Shown here piece after piece: positions 23,185 through 32,047 of a stretch of DNA of 64,000 bases. How positions within the stretch are numbered: the stretch's first letter is position 1; every line of letters begins with the position of its first letter. A program made the translations under genes and the position numbers. Source of the DNA: Apoderus coryli (taxonomy: Eukaryota > Arthropoda > Insecta > Coleoptera > Attelabidae); assembly GCA_911728435.2 (NCBI GenBank), contig OU452209.1:13188869-13252868 (forward strand). The letters run 5' to 3'. The notes under the pieces were generated by a model. That model was given only the letters and a program-made list of their open reading frames with translations, was not told where the DNA came from and searched no databases.

Positions 23185-23280
23185 ATGGGATCAAAAACCG
23201 GTGGATTTTATTGTTTAGTACCTGGATGTATTTCAAGAACAGTGTTAAAGAATTGTTCATTTTTCCAATTTCCGAAAGAT
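23185..23280 (+). pseudogene. THAP-type zinc-finger first-exon-like fragment
   Basis: An ATG-initiated stretch reads GGFYCLVPGC (C-x4-C), then NCSFFQFPKDIER, matching the first half of THAP DNA-binding domains (C2CH; family pattern C-x4-GC then FxxFPKDxER). Immediately after ER, AAAGGTTTGT fits a splice donor, and the downstream frame loses THAP similarity, as if an intron starts at about 23287. The second half (Trp, then C-x2-H) was not found with confidence; a possible acceptor lies near 23431. It could be the first exon of a THAP gene or of a P-like transposase that entered this element, or coincidence in a short match. Expression cannot be judged. Confidence 0.4.
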
Positions 23281-24295
23281 ATTGAAAGGTTTGTTTACAT
23301 GTACTCAGTACGTACCTATATGAAATTATACATTGGAAAGTCTAAGTTTATAATAATAATTACAGCAGTTATTTTATATTATTAAAGAATTAAGATATTT
23401 TTGTTTGTTGTTGTTGTTTTTGACATATTAGAAAATATCCCTAAATTGCGGCAACACAAGTGAGAACTACCAGTTCTCACTGATCATGATTCTATTTTTA
23501 GACATCGTAAAAAATTACTGTTAAATGAACTCAGTAAAAATGAAATACAATTTGGCCTCTTTATTAAAGTGAAAGTGTCTACTTTTTGCCATTTTTACTG
23601 CTCTTTAGTCATTGTTTAAAATGAAAATGAATTTGAAAAGCTTTGAAATAATCCTGGTATAGGTATATAGGTAGGTATCACAACCATATTTCATGAAATA
23701 TGATGGTTCAAAATGCTGAGATCTCGCTTTTTAAATAAAACATGCAGATTTAAGAGTAACTAGTAGTAGAGTATTTAAAATTATAATACATTTTATGTTA
23801 TTTTCAATTTTATGCCAATAGGATGAAAATTTACTTTATTTTTACTTTTATTATTAACTTAGATTTCAAAATGCATTATAAAAGAAACAATTGAGTACCT
23901 AGTTCCAATTGATGATAATGGTACTATACACACACTATGTTTAATTATTAATTTGTCAACAAAATAGGTTTGAAATTAAAAGGAATATTCCTAATTGTTG
24001 TCATTACTTTATACTCAAACGAAAAGGCAAAAAGAATAAACCCGGAAAAACTATTATAATAATGGCGTCAAGGTCACGAGATTTAGGACACAAACATCAA
24101 AGAAATTCCGCCGGCCGTCGTATCTGATACTTACTTCATCTGGGCCGTGAATGTGCAGGACAGTTAGTCTACCTTTAGATGCTGGTGAGATAGTGCTGTT
24201 GTTTTTTGCCGTGCGCAAGTAATAGACGCAACAGGGTCTCAGGGACCCAGCAGTGATAGTATTAGTGCGACTTTTGACTAAAATATAAAATAGGT

Positions 24296-25189
24296 AAGTA
24301 TGGAATAAAAGTTCAAATTCTAGCAGACTGAAAAACATTTTATATGTGTAACGCAGAAGTTTATGCGGAAAAAAATGAGACTCAACAGAAAAAATCAAAT
24401 TTCTTACACCCAACGGATGTTCTATTGCGTATGACAGAACCGATTTATCACTCCAATCGGAATGTCACAGGTGATAATTAGTATACATCCATTGAACTTG
24501 TTCGTGAACTAAAGAAGAAAGGTCTTACATATGTAGGAACAGTCAAAAAGAATAAGAGGCAAATTCCACCAGAATTTTTACCCAGTAGACAAACACCTGT
24601 GGATTCGTCCATTTTCGGATTTACTTCTGCGATCACAATTGTATCGCATGTTCCTAAAAAGGCAAAGAGTGTTATTTTGATCTCCAGTACCAAGATAATA
24701 AAGTTACTATAAATGATACAAAGAAACTCGAAATAAATTTGTTTTATAATTCCACAAAATGTGGTGTCGAGTCTTTGGATCAGAAGTGTGCAAATTATTC
24801 AACTTCGCGACGTACTTGTATATGGCCAATGACCTTGTTTTTTGCTGTTTTAAATGTAGCTGTAGTTAATAGCAGAATAATTCATCAATTTGCCAAAAAA
24901 TGGAGAAGTGGCCTGTGGTTTATTTGTGAAACAATTGGGAAGAGAGCTATATTTACCACATATGAAGCTAAGAATCTACAATAATAATGCTACTCGGCAG
25001 ATTCAAACTCTTGCGGCAGAAATGACTGCACAAATCAGGTAGAACCTCTACAAAATGAAGTGCATAAGGAAAGGAAGCGATGTGGAATGTGTCCCCCAAA
25101 AAAAGACAGAAAAACCATTTATGTCTGTTCAGTATGTAAAATAGCATTATGTCTGCAATGTTCCATTTAAATTTGTTCAAATTGTAAAT
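24296..25189 (+). pseudogene. PiggyBac transposase, C-terminal half
   Basis: The plus strand from 24296 reads KYGIKVQILAD, then EPIYHSNRNVTGDN followed by a TAG where the family has Trp (DNWF/Y). The Asp in this GDN is a catalytic residue. It continues with IELVRELKKKGLTYVGTVKK, a frame change near 24690, then FYNSTKCGVESLDQKCANY, equivalent to the N-TKGGVDxLDQ block but with the first Asp replaced by Glu. RRTCIWPMTLFF follows. The end carries the Cys-rich domain that binds the element's ends: CGMCPPKKDRKTIYVC, CKIALCLQC. The N-terminal half with the first catalytic Asp was not found. It is not active. Confidence 0.75.
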
Positions 25190-25397
25190 GGTTAAAAATA
25201 ATTTTTTCCTACCATTATAATATATGATTATGTTAACCACTTAAAAAAAATAAAAACAATATTTACAGTTAACACATTTTTCTTTTTGGTAAAATAAGTT
25301 ATGGTAGTACTGCAACAAAAATGCTTAATACTTAAGGGTTAAAAAAAAACGTTGTACCTGCGTGTTTATACTAAGTTAACAAATAAAGAAAGCATTT

Positions 25398-25568
25398 AGT
25401 AAGACAGTTATGAAGTTAAAGTTTATGTTTGTTTTACTTTTTTACATAACGTAGTGGAATTTATTAATGCTTTTTCTCCAAATTTTGGAGAAAAAGCATT
25501 AATAAATTCCACTACGTTATGTAAAAAAGTAAAACAAACATAAACTTTAACTTCATAACTGTCTTACT
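25398..25568. repeat. Perfect 171-bp palindrome (two 85-bp arms, 1-nt centre)
   Basis: The left arm 25398-25482 and right arm 25484-25568 are exact reverse complements as far as I can check by eye, around a central T at 25483. The centre reads CTCCAAATTTTGGAG and the arm tips are AGTAAGACAG and CTGTCTTACT. Symmetry stops sharply at 25397/25569. It starts 56 bp after the TTAA at the right end of the piggyBac-like element. A transcript would fold into a long hairpin, and as DNA it could extrude a cruciform. No open frame or known terminal repeat was recognised. Confidence 0.9.
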
Positions 25569-25569
25569 G

Positions 25570-26200
25570 ACCCCTAAAAATTTAATCTGCTCGACTCAAT
25601 CCATATATTTATAAACTATTTGTGCTGTTAGTTAAATTATTTATTTTACGAATTCAGAATTATTTTACCCAGTTTCACAAAATTTTTGTTTATCATTACA
25701 GTAGGTAAATAACGAATAAATTTTAATAGAAACAAAAATATGATTATTTAACATTATATCTATCCATGTTTGTATAATTTTTAATCATAAAATATCTCCT
25801 ATAATTTGTGTTTCCATTTATTTTTATTTAAAACAATGCCCGTTGCCATTTTATTTTCATTGTTTGGTTGAATTTATTTGAATTGTATGTAGATTAAAAT
25901 TAATTTTATATAATAATAACAACAGAATTCTAACTTCTTTTTACGAAAATATATTTCTAGCCTGAGCTGCTATTGTTTTATTAAAAAAGCTAATTTGCAT
26001 TCCTGTTCACTCTTTCAGGGATAACCTTTTGTAAGAGAAATAAATAATTAACGAATTCGTGCATAAACACAAAATACAAAATTTATTTATTGTTGAAATA
26101 TATAAAATATTTTGATAAAATTGTATGCAGTATTTTAACATAATATGTTGTAAAAAATAATTAGAAAAAAGGCATCTATAGAAAATTAGAAAGCCTATTC
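25570..26200. other. No gene seen
   Basis: AT-rich sequence right of the palindrome; no coding motif. Confidence 0.45.
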
Positions 26201-26204
26201 CTCA

Positions 26205-26480
26205 TAAACGACAAAAAAATGTAACGGATTTAAATCAGGTAGCCTTTCAGGCTGACCATATTCGACCGATCGCTCTACCAGCAAAGTTTTCATCTAAATG
26301 TTGACTGCAAGGGTAGAGTAAAGAAGTAAAAATATCAATAAGATTGACCCAAACTACATTCGTCATAAATTCCAGCCCACACGTTTAGCTTCAGAGGATG
26401 TGCAGTGGGAACTTGATGGAATATGTGTGGGTTTTCATCAGACCAATACCGACAGTGATGACGATTGGTAATTGCCTGGT
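26205..26480 (-). pseudogene. Tc1/mariner-type transposase catalytic fragment
   Basis: The minus strand reads YWSDENPHIFHQVPT then PLKLNVWAGIYDE (about 26450-26370), the block after the first catalytic Asp in insect transposases. After frame loss comes EYGQPERLPDLNPLHFFV (about 26265-26215), the third catalytic block (family WPARSPDLNPLDFF). The intervening second catalytic block is missing. It is probably related to the transposase at 10860-11335. Confidence 0.5.
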
Positions 26481-26980
26481 ACTCAAATTTGGATGAGCAC
26501 AAAACAACAACTAATACTACTACCGTAAGACTATCTACCTAACTACTTACGAAATTAGGTGTATTATTATGCTTACGAGACCAGGTAGTTGAGGTTAGAT
26601 TTTCGTAATCTTTATTCCACTGTCTATAAGTTGTGGGAAGTTTCATTTTACGTTTAAGTTTCAGTCAAAGATACTTCAAGATTTATCTTTCACTAAAACT
26701 TAAATTAGCTTAAACGTCAAATGAGGATTTGCATTTCATTGATTAATGTATTTGTACTCCTCGCCAAGATGGACTATTTCTATATAAAAAGGAAATGTTT
26801 ATTGAGAGTTTTGTGTCCTTAACACAACCATATTTAGTTACTCTATTAGGTCAAAGTTACAATTTGGCGGTTTCATAAAATCGTTTATTAACAAAGAATG
26901 GTTTGATGCTACCCCTAATACATCCCATCTTAAACAATATAATTCTAAACTTTATATGAAACCGTAAATATAAGGAACTC
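26481..26980. other. No gene seen
   Basis: No recognised coding motif between two element fragments. Confidence 0.35.
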
Positions 26981-26984
26981 TTCT

Positions 26985-27170
26985 CTCCCTACTTTTCCGT
27001 TGTTCCTAACTCAATCCTCGCTCCTCTTGTTTATGAAACTGTTGTTCGAGAAATTTACTATAGTTCATAATAATATTATATACCTATTCGCTGCTGACAT
27101 TTCAAACAAATTGAAGTTAGCGTGTGATAATATTTTACTGGGGAGTTTTGCTTAATCCAGATATTTGCTT
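26985..27170 (+). pseudogene. Very decayed LINE reverse transcriptase fragment
   Basis: The plus strand reads VVPNSILAPLVY, similar to the VPQGSILAPLLY block. After an indel it reads IYLFAADISNKLKLACDN, similar to the YLFADDTA catalytic block. The match is short and broken, hence the low confidence. Confidence 0.3.
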
Positions 27171-27394
27171 TATTATACTCGTATGATTTTGAGATATTCA
27201 TCTGAATATTTAAGGATGAGCTTATTCGTCTCATAAAATCTTACATGAGCTGTGAAAATGGTTTGTTCTCGCTGGCTCTGACAAAAGCTCAAAATGACGC
27301 ACATGTCACAAAAAACAATGACAGTGCCGTTTATAAATAAATTATAAATACATAGAACAGTCGACTGGCATGTTTTTTTAGAAAAAATGTACTT

Positions 27395-27655
27395 TAAGAT
27401 GGACATTTGTTTTCCGGAAGTCTTTGGTGAAATTAGGAAAACAAACTGTCATCGTCGGATTATTCTTTATAAAGACAATGGAGAGCGCTCCCATATCTTG
27501 TCAAGCAATGGATTATTTGATTATATGAGTCATCCGTATAGTACAGTCCTGAGTTGGGACAAAACGATTTCTTTTCGTTCTCAAAGATCAAGAAAAAATT
27601 GCGTAGATAACGATTTCCCCCGGTTCATGGTTCGAACTCATCCAAAGGTGTATTA
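27395..27655 (+). pseudogene. Mariner transposase catalytic-core fragment
   Basis: The 89-codon plus-strand frame contains FPEVFGEIRKTNCHRR, then ILYKDNGERSH, and MSHPYSTVLS. These follow the order of the second and third catalytic blocks in the mariner copies at 46.8 and 53.5 kb (VFQEIRKTNRRRR, LHHDNASSH, MSHPPYSPDL). The Asp of the KDN block is kept; the PDL Asp is lost. No terminal repeats are nearby. It is a more diverged relative of that mariner family. Confidence 0.5.
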
Positions 27656-27676
27656 ATTATAAAGGCGAACAACTCA

Positions 27677-28230
27677 GTAATATAATAATAATATTAATAG
27701 CGTCTTTATTGTTTAGAAAAAAAAGTTGTAGCTATTCTATTTAAGCACCATAAAGCTCTACATTAAACAGATTCGAATTCAATATATCATCAGCATTTTT
27801 ACCAATATGAACAAGTTGCATTTTATTAGAATCTAAAACAAGCCCGCGACACTCAGAGATTTAAGAAATGGTTTCCTGATCATTATTAATGGCTCTGGCA
27901 GCAAAATCAACATCCAAGAACAATAAAGCTGAAAATCATCAACGTACTGATGTGTACTGCAGAAATGCAAAAAGTGACTGAAATCCGCCGTGTATATAGA
28001 AAACAATAAAGGTCCTAGCACACTACCCTGCGGTACTCCTTTGACAACAGCCGAGAAATCCGAGTGAACGACAACCCTCTGGCTCCTACCACTCAAGTAA
28101 TTTTTAAAAAATGAAACACAACTTTGTGATAAGCCAAATTAATGTAATTTGTGCAATAGTGTTGTGTGTTGAATAGTATCGAAAGCTTTACTATAGTGAA
28201 GCAAGACCAGTGTTGCAACAGTTACTGGAT
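27677..28230 (-). pseudogene. 5'-truncated LINE reverse transcriptase fragment
   Basis: The minus strand from 28230 reads TLVLLHYSKAFDTIQHTTLL (first catalytic block), FKNYLSGRSQRVVVHS, GVPQGSVLGPLLFSIYTADF, and HQYVDDFQLY (catalytic YADD as YVDD). It degenerates near 27840 with a good match to the segment after the core, DSNKMQLVHIGKN. A TTATT-rich run at 27677-27695 fits a 3' tail. The overall style resembles the LINE at 47992-49814. Confidence 0.65.
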
Positions 28231-28660
28231 AAACGTCAAGTAAAGGAAGGAGGCAAGAAGAAAAAATATCCTCACGCATTGGGCTTCATTTTAATAGTCG
28301 AAACAGAGCAACAAAAACGTTAAGAAGAATAGGGAAAGTGAGTCCGACTTTGAACAGCCTGTACGCCAGAGGAAGACCTCGGTGCTATCAAAAACACATA
28401 CAGGAAAAACTCGTCCAATTGTGGCCACAAGACCAACCCAGAACTGCCCATGCTCGCAGTGGCAGTTTTAAGATCAGAGAATAAAATCTTACAGATTAAC
28501 TAGCTACTTAATCTTGTTGTGAAATGCCAGTTCAAATGGAAGAAAAGTGGACCGACACAATGGTATCGAGCGAAGTCGAAGGACGTGAAGCTAACCTGTG
28601 CAAATTACAAGGGAGAACATGCAGCACCTCACAACCGACTTCAGTGTAACAACCAATCAA
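28231..28660. other. No gene called
   Basis: A plus-strand 87-codon frame starts at 28519, but it has no motif I know and runs into the tRNA-like unit. Left uncalled. Confidence 0.35.
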
Positions 28661-28671
28661 GGCGACTCGAC

Positions 28672-28778
28672 CTCGGTTGGCCGAGTTACGGGTTTTTTGG
28701 ATCACATAGCTCCTTTTACGAAGAGGTTTTAGTAGGTTCTAGCTGGGGAATCCGGCCAGTTCGAGTCCCATACTTTCT
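28672..28778 (+). ncRNA. tRNA-like unit with pol III-type A and B boxes
   Basis: TGGCCGAGTTACGG at about 28678 resembles the A box of class II tRNAs (Leu/Ser, TGGCCGAGTGG). GGCCAGTTCGAGTCCCA at about 28754 resembles a B box (GGTTCGANTCC). The spacing of roughly 75 nt fits a tRNA with a long variable arm. I could not build a convincing acceptor or anticodon stem, so this is a tRNA pseudogene or the head of a tRNA-derived SINE. Confidence 0.3.
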
Positions 28779-29002
28779 CTAAAGAAAAAAGTTTAACTAA
28801 GTTTCAATTCTGAGGAGGAGAGAGAAGACTGTAAAAGCGTCCAGATAATAAAAAAAAACGGTTGTGTCTCCCCAAAACTTTCCCGACATGATATACTATA
28901 ATCTAAAATGTATGACCTGCGTAACGAAAGAGAATTTTTATTATTTCCAATAAACTAACGTAACAAACTAAGTACATTATTGAAAGATCAGAAAAAAAAG
29001 TA

Positions 29003-29074
29003 TTGCCAGATGGGATTCGAACTCGTAACCTTCCGCATGTGAAGCAAACGCCCTAACAATGACGCCACGGAAAC
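29003..29074 (-). ncRNA. tRNA-Val(CAC)-like sequence, probably SINE head or tRNA pseudogene
   Basis: The minus strand starts GTTTCCGTGGCGTCATTGTT, close to the 5' part of insect tRNA-Val. It has a CAC anticodon in the loop TTCACAT, flanked by stems GC/GCGG, and a B-box-like GGTTACGAGTTCGAATCC. A run of eight T follows on the minus strand (plus 28992-28999), a pol III terminator. The 3' acceptor strand (TGGCAAT) does not pair with GTTTCCG, and the T stem is imperfect, which argues against a working tRNA. Confidence 0.45.
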
Positions 29075-29079
29075 CTACA

Positions 29080-30595
29080 ACAATTATTATTGTATTTTAT
29101 TTATAATTATATATATACGTTCCAACTACTGGTGAAATTTTAAACGCTATTTTCTCGAGAATTATGGGAGCAAATATTAAAAGTAACCTATCGCTGTAAA
29201 GCAGATCAATAATGCTTTAAAATGATGTATCACTCGACCCCTACTGATATATGAAAATTTAGTGGTTGTGTCCACCCCTATCACAGGGCTTAAGCGATGT
29301 CAACCAAAATCTAATGGCTCAGGAGACTTCAAAATGCTTATATATGTATTTATCTAAATTTTTCTACTCATCGATTATAGAATTATAAGAGTGAATAAAA
29401 AAATCTCCTGTATAATAAATAATAGACATAAAGCTGAGAGAAGAATCAACATAATTCTAATCCCTAAATTGAAAACCACAAAGTATCAAATGATTTACAT
29501 ACAATCTAGTCCTGCTTTAAAACTATTCTTGCAGCACTAGTACTTATGACAGTTAGAATTTATTGCTCACTGTACTTTGACTGTAAGGCAACCCTATCAG
29601 TTTGTGGCTGCCGAAAATGCTTTAGCATACAAGAATTCCAGCTATTTCCAAATGTTAATTGTATGACCCTATCTCTACCAACCATACACATTTCAAGCTC
29701 TACTAGCCCGCTAGTTTAGTAAAGGAGGTTTCAATGTTCTTATATGTATGTAATATGGTATTTCGGAATTTGGAAAGATAATATTATAAGGGGTAGTAGA
29801 GAGGATTATAAAATCCATGTCATTCAGTTTTGGTTCGTCAATAAAAGACTGTTTTGGCAAGGGTTGGGTCTAATTTGTTCTAAATTAGAAAACAGTATGA
29901 TCCAATGTTTAAAATAATGTAGAGGATTTAGACAATGGCCCAGTTTAATATACCTTTATGAAAATTAAGTTGGATCCTCTTAAACAAATGTTTGATTATT
30001 ATAATACAAGGTGAATCAATTTAGAGTGTCGCTGTTGTAAATGATCAGGTTCCGAAATCATCATGAGAATGATTTTATTAATGCAACGAAATCAAGAGCC
30101 ATACTAGATCTCAGCTGGTCACATCTCGATTCAACCATCATCTCTAGAACACCGATTGTGCCTGGAAAATGATGAGGCCACTAACGAGAAAGTACGCGCA
30201 CCAAAATTAATATGTATGAGTTATAACACCCGTCGTGCGGCTGCAGTTCAGGGTCCGTGCTGTGTTTTATTTTAGATTTCTGAATTCCAAAAAGTACAAA
30301 TAATAGTTGTCATTTTTATTTGGATGCTGGCTATTGGATATTTTCACCACCTTCGGGAACACATCAAGGGGCGGAAGGCAATTACTAATTAGGCAGCATG
30401 CTAACTACTTTGACCAATATTATAATCCTTTCCAATTTTGAAAGGACTTTTCCAAATACTTTGTATTATTCAATTAGTTTGATATTATCCTTTATAATAA
30501 GTTATTTCCTTCCATCCGAAACTTGCTCTTACTTTATCGCATGGCTTCATTGATGGGCGAGCATACGTGACCAATTTTTATGCTTCCCACAATAT
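29080..30595. other. No gene seen
   Basis: About 1.5 kb of AT-rich sequence without recognised coding or RNA signals. Confidence 0.45.
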
Positions 30596-30599
30596 ACAT

Positions 30600-30720
30600 G
30601 CGAAGCATTGGATGATGGAAGGCAAGTTGACGTCGTATACACTGATTTCCAGAAGGCTTTTGACCGGGTCTACCATTTCGTACTGTGGTCTAAGCTGGAC
30701 GGTTTTAGTTTCTCGAGGGA
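30600..30720 (+). pseudogene. LINE RT first-catalytic-block fragment
   Basis: The plus strand reads MDDGRQVDVVYTDFQKAFDR followed by VYHFVLWSKLDGF, the block holding the first RT catalytic Asp. Similarity ends at about 30720. An unrelated hydrophobic stretch follows in frame, so the 89-codon frame is not a real gene. Confidence 0.55.
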
Positions 30721-30959
30721 CTCGGCTTATACTTGCTTGAACGATATCAATTTGTTTCTTATTGTTTTTCATATTATGTATGTTATTATTATGATTTGTT
30801 CACAGTTTCCTGGTATATTTGCCGGATTCAGGAGAACCAAGGTTTTTATCCTTCCTTGGATAACGCTTTTCGGATAATGGAGACCTAACCTACGAGAGCA
30901 GCCTCCTGTAAATTTAGCATAACCGCAAGAACCAATCCGTCAGTTCTTACCCAGTGTAG

Positions 30960-31640
30960 CTCTGATCACGGCGGTTAACTGGGTGTAATCTATACAGATT
31001 TCACCAAAGCCTTCGATAGGCTAGACCATGACATGTTGCCTGGTAAACTGCATATGTATGATGGATTTCCTTCCGACTTGATATCTTTATGCAACTCGTA
31101 CTTGCATGATCGGAAGCAATATGTCTTTTACAACGGGTTTAAAACCTTGTTTTTACTCAGCCAGGAGTACCCCAAGGTTCGAACCTAGGTGCATTGTTCT
31201 TCCGTCTTTTCATCAATCATCTGGGCCGATGTCGGCTATTCACGGATCTTGGTGCTACGTTCGATCAGAAGTTCCTCTTTTTGGAAGATATAGAAAGAAT
31301 AGTTTTTAATGCGTAACTGCAAAGGCTTCGATGATACCTTTTGTACGTGAGGTCGTAATTATTAGTACTATTATCCTCAGTACAAGATTCATAAACGGGA
31401 AATCGAACAAATTCAACGTAGATTTTTGAAATATTTTTGATTTTTAGAACCCATGGTGCTTATCTAGTAAGAGGTTACGATCATGATTTGTTGCTATCGC
31501 CGTTTCGACGTTCAGAGCGTCGATTACCGAAGTATTCTATTTTGCTTAGATTTCTTAGTACCCTGGTTAAATACTTATACAGAGCTAGAAAGAAAGTATA
31601 TTTCTACGCTGATGTTCCAGATTTTTGTTCAGTTCATTTG
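30960..31640 (+). pseudogene. LINE reverse transcriptase and C-terminal fragment
   Basis: The plus strand shows GVIYTDFTKAFDRLDHDML (about 30986-31042), YLHDRKQYVFYNGFK, and a broken PQGSNLG block near 31165-31200. Then DLGATFDQKFLFLEDIE (about 31250-31300) follows, with the FADD block apparently deleted. From about 31430 EPMVLI/RGYDHDLLL continues into a jockey-type C-terminal tail. Stops and frame changes are frequent. It shares the FYNGFK wording with the LINE at 11340-12351. Confidence 0.6.
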
Positions 31641-31740
31641 ATACTTGTTGGTATTTTTCGACTTTTTCGTTGTACATTATTATTTATTATTAATAATCTT
31701 TGCCTTTTCTCTTGTATTATTTATTGTTTGTAATTAGTAG

Positions 31741-32045
31741 TAGTAGTAACATGTAGGTATGTAATTGAATTTTTCGTGAATCTGTTGGAACTATACGCTT
31801 ATTAGTAAATATTGTAGCAATCTTCCAGATCTCAGAATTGACAAAAGACCGGCTTCTTTACATCACACTGTCAAGCTTCCATTATTGATGTTGTGCCTAT
31901 TGAAGTTTCTTCTCCCATTTCAGACGCCAACAACTCTGCGACATATCTCGTGAACTCCTCGAGTCTTAAGAAAAAGAAAATAAAGAAAAGTATTAAAATA
32001 ACAAAACAAAATATGTCGTGTTGGTGTTTCCAAACTCGAGAAAAA
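31741..32045. other. No gene seen
   Basis: Probably the boundary between the two LINE fragments. A minus-strand LINE 3' untranslated region may cover part of it. Confidence 0.3.
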
Positions 32046-32047
32046 CA

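Larger units (their letters stand above)
22507..25338 (+). mobile_element. PiggyBac-like DNA transposon bounded by TTAA
   Basis: The left end at 22507 reads CCCTTAACTACTATAAGC after TTAA (22503-22506). The right end reads ...ATACTTAAGGG up to 25338 before TTAA (25339-25342). The inverted ends share CCCTTAA-TA, and TTAA is the target site and duplication characteristic of piggyBac. Just inside the left end is GGGTCAGAGAGACCC, a short palindrome of the kind seen near piggyBac ends. Length is 2.83 kb, within the family's range. The transposase C-terminal half lies at 24296-25189. A sequence at 24060-24255, read on the minus strand, resembles another piggyBac-type end (CTGGGTCCCTGAGACCC), so the element may hold a nested or inverted relative. 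Confidence 0.75.

Noticed and set aside
28519..28782. 87-codon plus-strand frame as a small gene
   Set aside because: No motif, low conservation signals, and it overlaps a tRNA-like unit.
29003..29074. Functional tRNA-Val
   Set aside because: The 3' acceptor strand does not pair with the 5' strand and the T stem is imperfect.
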